A stretch of 12,893 bases of DNA from Methanosarcinaceae archaeon (lineage in GTDB: Archaea > Halobacteriota > Methanosarcinia > Methanosarcinales > Methanosarcinaceae): positions 1-12,893 of the forward strand of contig DQIO01000276.1 of the NCBI GenBank assembly GCA_020793555.1, given 5' to 3'. Within the stretch, counting starts at the first letter, position 1. Each line of letters begins with the position of its first letter. The notes beneath the pieces were generated by a model, which did not search any database, was not told the DNA's origin, and was given only the letters and a program-made list of their open reading frames with translations. The translations under genes were made by a program, and so were the position numbers. This document shows positions 6,286 through 12,845 of the stretch, in pieces.

Positions 6286-8553
6286 TCATGCCTTATACTC
6301 ACTTTCTACAACTTCCCGAATACGGGCTGCAGTCTTTGGTCCAATAAGTTTAACATTTAGCAGTTCATCGTAGTCGGCTTTCATTACTGCTTCCACCGAA
6401 CCGAAATGCTTGAGCAGGCTTCGTGCAGCCTTTGGTCCGATCTCTGAGATCGATGATACGACATATTCCTGCTGTTCCGAAAGCAGTCGGGATGATTTTT
6501 TACCATGCGCAGAGACTTCCCGTTTTTCATCGATCTGTTCCCGTTTCGCAATCACCTTTAGAAGTGCTGCTGTATCTTCCTCATCGCGTGTATAGAATAT
6601 GGACACGCCAAAATCAATTGCCAGCGAGGTGAGCGTTCCATGGATTGCATTTGGATTAAGTTGTCTTGCTGTGAACAAACCTTCGCCTTCAATGATGAGC
6701 GCGGGTTTGTCATAGGTGCGTGCAAGGTTTGAAACTTGAGTGAAAATGTTGCGCTGGGCATCGATAAGTGAACTTGCAAAATCCTCAACGGTCTTGCGTT
6801 CAACTGCAAGCCGGTTACTGAGTACATAATCCCCAACCTCAAGGGTCTTGAACACAACATTAACACCCAATTTATCAAGTGTGCGCGCAACAGTGCTCCT
6901 CATCTCACGTTGGTCAACTATTATGGTCACCGATTCGGAATCGAACTCAATGAGTCTCTTCTGTTTCTCTTTATCTAACATTTCACCCCCTACCTCATTC
7001 TCCATCAAGGACTCGCGCACAGGCATCTCTTCTTGCAACTGTTGCATATTTGACAGCATCCTGCGCTCTTTATGGTTGCTGCTCCAGTAGTATGCTTCAT
7101 CCCGCGTGTCTTTTGTGACAAGGACAACAACGCGCCCTTTGTGTTTCCTGCCGGTCCGTCCTTTTCTTTGTATACTTCGTATCTCTGATGGCACAGGTTC
7201 ATATAACAGAACAAGATCAGTTGCCGGAATGTCTAATCCTTCTTCTGCAACCGATGTGGCAACAAGGGTATTGTATTCGCCGTCCTTAAATTTCTCGATA
7301 ATCTCAACCTGTTGTTTTTGGTTCAATCCCTTGTCCTTATATTTTGACGCCTGTCCGACAAACCTGACCGGGTGCACGCCTTCAATTTCTGACAATGCGT
7401 TTGTGACTATCTCGGCAGTGTCGCGGTAATTTGTGAACACGATCACTCGCGAATTTGGATTGCCTTCAAGTTCATCTTTGACGATCTCACGCACCTTATC
7501 CAGTTTAGGATGCTCTGTCGCGCATTCCTTCACTCTGTGTGAAACTTGTTGAATATATAGGTCATTAGCAAGCCGTTTGGATGCTTTGCTGCCGCTTTTT
7601 GAATATGCTTCATTGTCAAGCCGTTCCATGTACTTTGAAAGTGCTTCAATCCCTTGGGTCTCCACCACTTCCACCGCATGGTTGACCTTCAGTATCTCTG
7701 CAAGTATGGATATTGCACCGTAGGCCGCAGGGTTCGCATCACCACGCAGTTGGGATTGAAGTCGCTTTTGGAGTTCCAGAAGGTCACGTTTAGATGCATT
7801 TTTTTTGTATTGCACATTAAACCCGAGTTCAGATAGTTTGGTGAATCTATCATCCAGAACCTTCTCCAGCAGACCTTTAAGGTCTTTAAGTTCATCAGGG
7901 AGTTTGACACGTTCCCACTCGATCTTTTTCTCGTGTACATACGGTGCAACATCACTATCTGTTTCAGTCTTTACAGCCACCGATTGTACGTGAAGTGCCT
8001 CGCAGACCTCACTTATTTTTTCATTGTCACTGCCCGGACTTGCAGTAATTCCAAGAACGAGTGGATTGTCTGCCTGTTCAAAATATTTTTCGGCAATGTA
8101 GGTGTATGCATAATTTCCAACTGCCCTGTGCGCTTCGTCAAAGGTTATGTGCGACACGTCATTCAGGTCAATCCTTTTTGTGAGCAGGTCGTTCTCAATA
8201 ACCTGTGGTGTGGACACGATCACTTTTCCTGTTTTCCACATCTCCTCACGCTTTGCAGGGAGCAGGCTTCCTGTAAATGTCAGTATCTCTTCTTCCGGCA
8301 GCAAGAGGGATTTTTTCAAAAAAGATGCATGCTGCTCGACAAGTGGTTTTGTAGGGGATAATATCAGCACCTTGCCCCCGATCTTTTCAAGTCTTGATAC
8401 GATGACCAAAATAGCAATTATGGTCTTACCGAGTCCGGTCGGGAGAACCACAAGACTGGATGCGGAAAGCGCGGTTCCGGCAAGGTTTAATTGGTAAAGC
8501 CTCTGCTCGACAGTATCGGGTTTTATTAATGAGTGCTTGATGTAGGTCGTCAT
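6286..8553 (-). CDS. hef: Hef helicase/nuclease (FANCM/XPF-like)
   Basis: A 755-residue enzyme that unwinds and cuts stalled or branched replication forks. The N-terminal SF2 helicase has Walker A PTGLGKT (38-44), DEAH (139-142), TASPG (170-174) and motif VI QRKGRTGR (462-469). A linker leads to the XPF-type nuclease: DQRE (547-550), GDY (574-576) and the catalytic ERKTVEDF (585-592). Tandem helix-hairpin-helix motifs follow (ISEIGPKAA at 702-710 and VKLIGPKTA at 734-742). All domains are intact, as in Pyrococcus Hef. I start at the ATG at 8553; the in-frame GTG at 8580 lies at or before the transcription start predicted from the TATA box at 8598-8606. No ribosome binding site is evident. It lies downstream of glyS on the same strand, but 236 nt away with its own promoter. 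Confidence 0.97.
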   Translation of the reverse strand: MTTYIKHSLIKPDTVEQRLYQLNLAGTALSASSLVVLPTGLGKTIIAILVIVSRLEKIGGKVLILSPTKPLVEQHASFLKKSLLLPEEEILTFTGSLLPAKREEMWKTGKVIVSTPQVIENDLLTKRIDLNDVSHITFDEAHRAVGNYAYTYIAEKYFEQADNPLVLGITASPGSDNEKISEVCEALHVQSVAVKTETDSDVAPYVHEKKIEWERVKLPDELKDLKGLLEKVLDDRFTKLSELGFNVQYKKNASKRDLLELQKRLQSQLRGDANPAAYGAISILAEILKVNHAVEVVETQGIEALSKYMERLDNEAYSKSGSKASKRLANDLYIQQVSHRVKECATEHPKLDKVREIVKDELEGNPNSRVIVFTNYRDTAEIVTNALSEIEGVHPVRFVGQASKYKDKGLNQKQQVEIIEKFKDGEYNTLVATSVAEEGLDIPATDLVLLYEPVPSEIRSIQRKGRTGRKHKGRVVVLVTKDTRDEAYYWSSNHKERRMLSNMQQLQEEMPVRESLMENEVGGEMLDKEKQKRLIEFDSESVTIIVDQREMRSTVARTLDKLGVNVVFKTLEVGDYVLSNRLAVERKTVEDFASSLIDAQRNIFTQVSNLARTYDKPALIIEGEGLFTARQLNPNAIHGTLTSLAIDFGVSIFYTRDEEDTAALLKVIAKREQIDEKREVSAHGKKSSRLLSEQQEYVVSSISEIGPKAARSLLKHFGSVEAVMKADYDELLNVKLIGPKTAARIREVVESEYKA

Positions 8554-8789
8554 AGTGTATTGTATATTTTTTACGCACACACAAATACGACCTTACACCT
8601 TTTAAACTTGTGGCAAGTGGGGTGAAAGTATTCGGGGTTTTGTTTTTTCCAACACAGACTCGAATTAACATCCGTTTAAATTTGCATTTATCTGCCATCA
8701 TTATGGAATATCAACCGCACAGAGCGCTGAGATTTTATTCCATATTCATTGAACATTTGGATATCGGAACTGTATCGTTTTTACTATAT
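8554..8789. other. Intergenic gap between glyS and hef
   Basis: It contains the likely hef promoter and two imperfect 15-bp direct repeats, ATATTCATTGAACAT (8742-8756) and ATATCTATTGAACAT (8786-8800); the second overlaps the glyS stop codon. I see no convincing gene here; the open frames run antisense into glyS. Confidence 0.6.
8598..8606 (-). promoter_or_regulatory. Probable TATA box of hef
   Basis: TTTAAAAGG on the minus strand, centred near 8602. Transcription would start near 8576, giving a leader of about 22 nt before the ATG at 8553. Confidence 0.45.
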
Positions 8790-10553
8790 CTATTGAACAT
8801 GTGTGCCCGCAGTCTTGAATTCTTTGCCATCATAAACGAGGCTGTATATCACGTTCTCAATGCCATCAATTGGTGTGCGTACCTGATTCATGGAATCGCG
8901 GTCACGGATCGTCACAGACTTATCATCAAGTGATTCGTAATCGATCGTTATGGAATATGGTGTGCCGATCTCGTCATTTCTACGATAGCGTCTGCCAATC
9001 GTGCCGGAATCATCATATGACACCAGTAATCCCCTGTCACGAATAAGTGCGACAATTTCTTTTGCAGGAGTTATCAACTCGCTTTTTGTCATAAGTGGCA
9101 GAACAGCAACCTGAACAGGTGCAACTTCACTCTGGAGTTTGAACACGATCCTGCTCTCTTCTTCAGGTTCTTTTGCGTCTTTTCCTTCCTGTGCTGTGAC
9201 CATCTCTTCATTGAATGCATGTTCCATTGTGCAGTAAAGTATCCTGTCTATGCCGAATGATGGTTCGATCACATGTGGCACTACGGTCTCTCCGCTGACC
9301 TTTACAGTCTCCTCTGCAAATTCCACAAGGTCTGATGAAACAATGAATTCTTCACCGTCTGCGATAATAGTGATCTCATCCTGTTCGAGTTCTTCCTGTG
9401 TGAGGGCTTTAAGTGCATCAGCAACTGCCTTTGCTTTCCCTTTGAAGGCAGGTCCGAGTTTGCCCATGTTTGGCTTTACTACAAAACTTGTGACCATCTT
9501 TGGCTCGTCATACTCAATGTATGCGGAAAGTTCGGTCTTGCTGGTTTTTGCATGCGCATTCAGGTCATAATCTGTCCTGTCTGCGATACCGACGACCTCA
9601 ATCCATCCGAACCTGTCTGTCTCGATCTCTGCATCCCAGCAATCAATGGCATAGTGTGCCATCTCATCCTTCTTATGCTGTCTGAATCTCAGGTGTTCCG
9701 GGGAAATACCGACACGCTGGAGGAAATGGTTGGTAAGTGCGATATGGTATGCCAAAAATTCATGGGCAATGATTCCCTGTTCGAGTGCATCGCCAATAGT
9801 GATCTGCTTAACAGTGCCACGTTCCTGTCCTTCCTGGGAGTATAGGTTTAAGGGTGTATCTGCGAACCTCTCTATATTTGGGTGTGTTTTGTCACGCGGG
9901 TCAATGAATATTTCAGCCTCTGCCTGTGTGAATTCCCGAAGCCTGATAACACCCTGACGTGGCGATATCTCGTTACGGTATGATTTGCCGATCTGTGTTG
10001 CACCGAATGGGAGTTTGTCGCGGTAGAACTTCAAGAGTCTCTGGAAATTGACAAACATGCCCTGTGCGGTTTCGGGGCGCATGTAACCTGGCCGCCCTCC
10101 GCCAGGTCCGATTGCGGTTTCGAACATCAGGTTGAACTCGTATGCATCACCAAGATCGCCGCCACATTCGGGGCATTTGATGTTATTGTCCCTGATGAGT
10201 GTATCCAGTTCGGTATTGCTTAGCGCGTCTGCAACCTCTACTATATTATCTACGAGATGGTCTGCCCTGAATGCTTCACCGCATTTTTTGCATTCGCAGA
10301 GCGGGTCGGAAAAACCACCAATATGACCGGATGCCACAAAAACATCTTCGATACCTATGGTCGGGGTTTCGATCTCCATGTATCCTTCATGGATGACGTA
10401 CAACTCGCGCCATATCTGTTCGATCCGTCTTTTAAGGGTGCTGCCAAGCGGGCCATAATCATAAAACCCTGCGGCACCGCCGTATAGTTCAAAGGAATTC
10501 CATAAAAAACCGCGCCGTTTTGCGAGTTCAATAACTTTCTCATATTTGTCCAT
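8790..10553 (-). CDS. glyS: Glycyl-tRNA synthetase, archaeal/eukaryal dimeric type
   Basis: A 587-residue class II enzyme that attaches glycine to tRNA(Gly). The N-terminal RGFLWNSFELYGG and YDYGPLG blocks (14-26, 31-37) are the family start. A cysteine-rich insertion (C86, C88, C91, C127, C130) probably binds zinc. Motif 2 includes SYRNEISPRQG (191-201) and RLREFTQAE (204-212); motif 3 includes EPSFGIDRILY (430-440). The anticodon-binding domain occupies about 475-580. It is full length and intact, and is monocistronic, with a 924-nt gene-poor region upstream. The ATG at 10553 has a GAGG motif about 8 nt upstream. A TATATAAT element at 10653-10660 could be its promoter with a leader of roughly 75 nt, which is long for an archaeon. 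Confidence 0.97.
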   Translation of the reverse strand: MDKYEKVIELAKRRGFLWNSFELYGGAAGFYDYGPLGSTLKRRIEQIWRELYVIHEGYMEIETPTIGIEDVFVASGHIGGFSDPLCECKKCGEAFRADHLVDNIVEVADALSNTELDTLIRDNNIKCPECGGDLGDAYEFNLMFETAIGPGGGRPGYMRPETAQGMFVNFQRLLKFYRDKLPFGATQIGKSYRNEISPRQGVIRLREFTQAEAEIFIDPRDKTHPNIERFADTPLNLYSQEGQERGTVKQITIGDALEQGIIAHEFLAYHIALTNHFLQRVGISPEHLRFRQHKKDEMAHYAIDCWDAEIETDRFGWIEVVGIADRTDYDLNAHAKTSKTELSAYIEYDEPKMVTSFVVKPNMGKLGPAFKGKAKAVADALKALTQEELEQDEITIIADGEEFIVSSDLVEFAEETVKVSGETVVPHVIEPSFGIDRILYCTMEHAFNEEMVTAQEGKDAKEPEEESRIVFKLQSEVAPVQVAVLPLMTKSELITPAKEIVALIRDRGLLVSYDDSGTIGRRYRRNDEIGTPYSITIDYESLDDKSVTIRDRDSMNQVRTPIDGIENVIYSLVYDGKEFKTAGTHVQ

Positions 10554-10652
10554 AATGAAGCCTCATAAGTTGAATAATTGGAATGTTGGAATGATACATC
10601 ATCGATATTTCCATTACATTTAATTGTGTCGAGATATCTGCATGATTTTGAC

Positions 10653-10660
10653 ATTATATA
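10653..10660 (-). promoter_or_regulatory. TATA-like element upstream of glyS
   Basis: TATATAAT on the minus strand, about 100 nt upstream of the glyS ATG. It faces away from the plus-strand TATA box at 10706, with two palindromes lying between them. Confidence 0.4.
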
Positions 10661-10670
10661 TTCTAGGTGG

Positions 10671-10702
10671 TGTGGCCACAATCTCTTAAATGTGTAGTCA
10701 CA
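10671..10702. promoter_or_regulatory. Twin TGTG/CACA palindromes, candidate operators
   Basis: TGTGGCCACA (10671-10680) is a perfect 10-bp palindrome. TGTGTAGTCACA (10691-10702) has the same TGTG and CACA ends around a 4-bp centre. Their centres are 21 bp apart, two helical turns. They sit between the opposed TATA-like elements at 10653 and 10706. Confidence 0.5.
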
Positions 10703-10705
10703 ATG

Positions 10706-10713
10706 TATATAAG
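10706..10713 (+). promoter_or_regulatory. Strong TATA box of an orphan plus-strand promoter
   Basis: TATATAAG predicts a start near 10735. No complete gene follows; the nearest ATG (10727, a 20-codon frame) lies before the predicted start. The transcript would be short and end at the hairpin at 10761-10796, or continue toward the remnant at 11243. Confidence 0.5.
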
Positions 10714-10734
10714 GGCGAACATACACATGAGTAT

Positions 10735-10796
10735 AAGAAGCAAGGTAATAAGCGTTCTACAAAAAAATCTTTATCGTACCACCGATTGATTTTTTT
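10735..10796 (+). ncRNA. Possible small RNA with its own promoter and terminator
   Basis: The 5' end is predicted from the TATA box at 10706-10713 and the 3' end from the T tract at 10790-10796. The 3' half can fold: AAAAAAATC (10761-10769) pairs with GATTTTTTT (10788-10796), and inside it ATCG (10773-10776) pairs with CGAT (10783-10786) around a 6-nt loop. I do not recognise an RNA family. This is inference from signals only. Confidence 0.3.
10761..10796 (+). terminator. A/T-rich hairpin with T7 end
   Basis: A nested inverted repeat of 9 + 4 bp with seven T residues in the 3' arm resembles an intrinsic terminator for the orphan promoter upstream. Confidence 0.45.
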
Positions 10797-11013
10797 AAGT
10801 CATTCCAACAAAAATTCTTGCTTCACTCAATCCTCTAATTTTAGTGTCTGTAATATTTATCAGTAATGATCTTAGGTTAGCTATGTCATGGCGAGAAGTT
10901 TATCAGATATAGATCTACACATTATGCCAAATTGATTCCTGAATTAACAAACGATTCATGTTCATCTTCTCATCCTGCATATAGTTTGATCTTGCCTCCG
11001 GTTTCCAATCGAT

Positions 11014-11145
11014 ATGCAAGGTAAGATGATGATTTTAAAGGATCTCCTCAACATTGAGTGGGTTAATATTCGACGGGATGAACTGGATTTACAGGATGGG
11101 GCGGACCACTCATATCCTGTCAATCCAGTTCATCCTGTCTATTAA
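11014..11145 (+). CDS. Doubtful 43-aa ORF
   Basis: The frame begins ATG at 11014, with further in-frame ATGs at 11026 and 11029 just after an AAGGTAAG stretch, and ends TAA at 11143-11145. The product (MILKDLLNIEWVNIRRDEL in its middle) has a plausible helical start, but its C-terminal half is encoded by the long palindrome at 11072-11139 and is repetitive (PVNPVHPVY). No family is recognised. It may be a chance frame or a gene remnant into which the palindrome was placed. Confidence 0.2.
   Translation: MQGKMMILKDLLNIEWVNIRRDELDLQDGADHSYPVNPVHPVY
11072..11139. repeat. Long palindrome made of 9-nt GGAT units
   Basis: Two 26-nt arms (11072-11097 and 11114-11139) are complementary at 24 positions and enclose a 16-nt loop. 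The left arm and loop carry GGAT, GGAT, GGAT and GGAC exactly 9 nt apart (11076, 11085, 11094, 11103); the right arm carries ATCC at 11114, 11123 and 11132. As RNA it would form a very stable hairpin. It resembles, from memory, dispersed GGATTTACA-type nonamer repeats found between genes in unrelated prokaryotes; I cannot confirm that here. Confidence 0.85.
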
Positions 11146-11210
11146 TTCAGGAAATATGATTTCCATGTTTGAAAACATATCCGGAATAGTGATGTTGCCC
11201 ACACAATGTT

Positions 11211-11246
11211 AAAGAGAACCATTTTAAAGAGAACCATTTTAAAGAG
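11211..11246. repeat. 15-bp tandem repeat
   Basis: AAAGAGAACCATTTT occurs twice in tandem (11211-11225, 11226-11240), followed by a partial third copy AAAGAG. It directly precedes the open frame starting at 11243 and supplies the TAA that bounds it. Confidence 0.9.
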
Positions 11247-11428
11247 CGTCTTGCAAGACTTACGGAGCGAAGCTTGAATATATTTTTGATCTTATATTCG
11301 ATGGAATGGAATGTCTAAATTGCATACGTAAGTCGTATATCAGAATTTTGCTTCAGGCGGTTTCAGAACGCTTGTCCAAAGAGAAAGCTGACGATCTAAA
11401 AGAGTTATGCGGGATTTTCGAGCTTTAG
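11243..11428 (+). pseudogene. Open frame without a start: possible C-terminal gene remnant
   Basis: Sixty-one sense codons are open from after a TAA at 11240 to a TAG at 11426-11428. The only early start is an ATG at 11306, which would give 40 residues. The translation looks protein-like, with amphipathic helices: GAKLEYIFDLIFDGMECLN, then IRILLQAVSERLSKEKADDL, then KELCGIFEL at the end. Cys and aromatic residues are spaced as in a helical bundle. A terminator-like hairpin surrounds the stop codon. I do not recognise the family. The helical ending recalls the C-terminal domain of TetR-type regulators, but this is weak. It may be the end of a decayed gene whose start was lost to the repeats upstream, or a real short gene. 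Confidence 0.35.
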
Positions 11429-11437
11429 TTTCCCGCA
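11408..11437. terminator. Hairpin TGCGGGA/TCCCGCA
   Basis: A perfect 7-bp GC-rich stem with a 16-nt loop, followed on the plus strand by CATTTT. It spans the stop codon of the plus-strand open frame and lies 41 nt after the ADH synthase stop on the minus strand, so it could terminate transcription from either side. Confidence 0.5.
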
Positions 11438-11454
11438 CATTTTGAACTTAAAAT

Positions 11455-11490
11455 TATGCTTGTACCTATGCTTATACTCATACTTGTATC
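11455..11490. repeat. Degenerate hexamer repeats at the end of the ADH synthase gene
   Basis: Six consecutive hexamers: TATGCT, TGTACC, TATGCT, TATACT, CATACT, TGTATC. They cross the ADH synthase stop codon (11478-11480) and encode part of its last residues. Confidence 0.6.
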
Positions 11491-12269
11491 GCTTCTTCCA
11501 CTGTCATCCCACTGTGTACGATCTTCGACATTTTTGATACAAGTGCAGCAGGATCGTCAGACTGGAATACGTTCCTGCCGATCGAAGCACCCTTTCCACC
11601 TGCGACAAGTGAATCATATGCCATCTCAAGAAGTTCCTGCTCGTTGTTCATTTGTGGTCCACCGGCAATCACAACGGGTACAGGACAGCCTTTGACCACT
11701 TCTTTGAATGTGTCGATGTCGCCTGTGTAATTCGTTTTGACAATGTCTGCTCCAAGTTCCGCCCCGATACGTGCGGCATGTTTGACATATTCAACATCGT
11801 GCTCTGAGTCCACTTTTTCGCCTCTTGGATACATCATTGCCAGAAGTGGCATTCCCCATTCATCGCACCGCTCTGCGACAAATCCAAGATCTTGCAGCAT
11901 GTCAGATTCATCCTCTGCTCCTACATTGATGTGTACTGATACTGCATCGGCACCGACCTTTATAGCTTCTTCAACTGTAGTTACGAGCACTTTGCGGTTA
12001 GGGTCCGGTCCGAGGGATGTTGATGCTGATAAGTGGATGATAAGCCCGACATCATGCCCATAGCCGCGATGTCCGTATTTTGGCAGCCCCATGTGTCCAA
12101 GTACTGCGTTTGCGCCGCCTTGCGCAACTTTGTTAACGGCTTCGGGAAGATCGATAAGTCCTTTGATTGGTCCGGCTCCAACGCCGTGGTCCATTGGGAC
12201 TATAATCGTGTTGCCTGTACTGCGGTCGAATATCCGCTCCATCCTGACAGATTTGCCAATTTCGCTCAT
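11478..12269 (-). CDS. aroA': 2-amino-3,7-dideoxy-D-threo-hept-6-ulosonate (ADH) synthase
   Basis: A 263-residue class I aldolase-fold enzyme of the MJ0400 family. It makes ADH from L-aspartate semialdehyde and a 6-deoxy-5-ketofructose phosphate, the first step of the archaeal route to 3-dehydroquinate and aromatic amino acids. K178 in IVKTNY should form the Schiff base; D27 in MDHG and Y147 in MMYPRG should act with it. These three sit at a constant offset of six from the MJ0400 residues as I recall them (K184, D33, Y153). The phosphate-binding end is GGPQ (203-206) and GASIGRNVF (227-235). Close relatives include archaeal fructose-bisphosphate aldolase, which differs in specificity. It is alone: no 3-dehydroquinate synthase II gene is next to it. 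No clear ribosome binding site precedes the ATG. Confidence 0.92.
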   Translation of the reverse strand: MSEIGKSVRMERIFDRSTGNTIIVPMDHGVGAGPIKGLIDLPEAVNKVAQGGANAVLGHMGLPKYGHRGYGHDVGLIIHLSASTSLGPDPNRKVLVTTVEEAIKVGADAVSVHINVGAEDESDMLQDLGFVAERCDEWGMPLLAMMYPRGEKVDSEHDVEYVKHAARIGAELGADIVKTNYTGDIDTFKEVVKGCPVPVVIAGGPQMNNEQELLEMAYDSLVAGGKGASIGRNVFQSDDPAALVSKMSKIVHSGMTVEEAIQV

Positions 12270-12343
12270 GAGGTGTGTATAGAGTTTTATGTTAGATAGT
12301 TTTTGCGCAGGATATTTAGAATGCGTGCTATATCTATGAAAAA

Positions 12344-12370
12344 ACCACCGAGAACATAAAGAACACAGAG
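12344..12370. repeat. Degenerate AACACAGAG nonamer repeats
   Basis: Three consecutive 9-mers: ACCACCGAG, AACATAAAG, AACACAGAG. They resemble the ACCACAGAG-type nonamer strings that I recall from intergenic regions of many unrelated genomes. The period of 9 is the same as in the palindrome at 11072-11139. Confidence 0.6.
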
Positions 12371-12414
12371 TTGTTAATTGGTGTACAAATTGCTTCTGCG
12401 CTCATCCTCGTGTC

Positions 12415-12579
12415 ATGTCAACAACACAATGTCCTGGGACGGAAGGGAGTAAGACAGATGCAAAAAACGACTTGACCGCGCAAAAGCGCGGCACGTTTCT
12501 ACACCATGAACGCAAAATACAAAACGGTTTTCAAGCAGTATCGTATTTAGAGATATGGGAATTGCAGTTTTGGATTTGA
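12415..12579 (+). CDS. Doubtful 54-aa ORF
   Basis: It begins MSTTQCPGTEGSKTDAKNDL and ends in an aromatic stretch ELQFWI. No ribosome binding site or recognised domain is seen. The minus strand is also open over the same DNA without a start codon, so the open frame may reflect base composition of a repeat element rather than a gene. Confidence 0.2.
   Translation: MSTTQCPGTEGSKTDAKNDLTAQKRGTFLHHERKIQNGFQAVSYLEIWELQFWI
12476..12491. repeat. Hairpin CCGCGC-AAAA-GCGCGG
   Basis: A perfect 6-bp all-GC stem with an AAAA loop, flanked by AAACG (12465-12469) and CGTTT (12494-12498), which can extend the stem past an internal loop. No T tract follows directly. The shape matches the GGAGTG-AAAA-CACTCC hairpin at 5393. 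Confidence 0.7.
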
Positions 12580-12608
12580 GGTTATGGGTTTGGCAGCAGT
12601 GGAATCTG

Positions 12609-12621
12609 CCGCCTGCGGCGG
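12609..12621. repeat. Hairpin CCGCC-TGC-GGCGG
   Basis: A perfect 5-bp GC stem with a 3-nt loop in otherwise AT-rich DNA. Outer CAGT and ACTG tetramers (around 12597 and 12624) could add a discontinuous outer stem. Confidence 0.55.
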
Positions 12622-12641
12622 AAACTGATGTTCCGTTTTCT

Positions 12642-12809
12642 TTAGTTTAGGTCAATTGCTGTGACTTTCTTTTTAGCATCGGCACCCGCATGTACGTATA
12701 ATTTGCCCGCGTGTGTTCCTAAATCGGTGCGCTGACGGCACTGTGTAGAAACCGATCTGTCATCTTGGAGTTTAGAAAATTGAAATTGTGCCATGTGATC
12801 TATCTTCAT
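12642..12809 (-). CDS. Possible 55-aa small protein
   Basis: The frame starts ATG at 12809 (a second in-frame ATG is at 12794) and ends TAA at 12642-12644. The product is polar and basic, with a middle RQRTDLGTHAGKLYVHAGAD segment and the ending KKKVTAIDLN, which reads like real protein. There is no ribosome binding site of consensus type and I do not recognise a family. It could be a small gene, a fragment of a lost gene, or chance. Confidence 0.3.
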   Translation of the reverse strand: MKIDHMAQFQFSKLQDDRSVSTQCRQRTDLGTHAGKLYVHAGADAKKKVTAIDLN

Positions 12810-12833
12810 AATCCGACACTTGATAGTTGATGA

Positions 12834-12845
12834 GACACTAGTGTC
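12834..12845. promoter_or_regulatory. GACACTAGTGTC palindrome with further GACACT copies
   Basis: A perfect 12-bp palindrome. GACACT also occurs at 12815-12820 and 12881-12886. Repeated half-sites around a full palindrome suggest a regulator site, perhaps for a gene to the right of the window or for the small minus-strand ORF starting at 12809. Confidence 0.4.

Larger units (their letters stand above)
10554..11477. other. Long gene-poor region between glyS and ADH synthase
   Basis: About 920 nt without a complete recognisable gene. From left to right it holds the glyS upstream region, opposed TATA boxes around twin palindromes, a possible small RNA ending in a T-rich hairpin, a stretch with no clear signal (10797-11013), a weak 43-codon ORF (11014-11145) overlapped by a long palindrome, 15-bp direct repeats, a probable gene remnant, and hexamer repeats at the end of the ADH synthase gene. 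Confidence 0.7.

Noticed and set aside
8554..8580. Upstream GTG start for hef
   Set aside because: The GTG at 8580 is at or before the transcription start predicted from the TATA box at 8598-8606, and the extra nine residues add nothing to the helicase domain.
8610..8933. Plus-strand open frame of 107 codons between hef and glyS
   Set aside because: Much of it is antisense to the glyS end, and the rest overlaps the hef promoter; no ribosome binding site or family resemblance.
10727..10789. 20-codon ORF beginning MSIRSKV just after the orphan TATA box
   Set aside because: Its ATG is only about 18 nt from the TATA centre, so it would lie upstream of the transcription start. It is also very short. 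A link to a decayed regulator cannot be excluded.
10554..11477. tRNA, 5S rRNA or other standard RNA gene in the long gap
   Set aside because: I found no T-loop GGTTCRA-type sequence, acceptor pairing or other standard RNA signature by eye.
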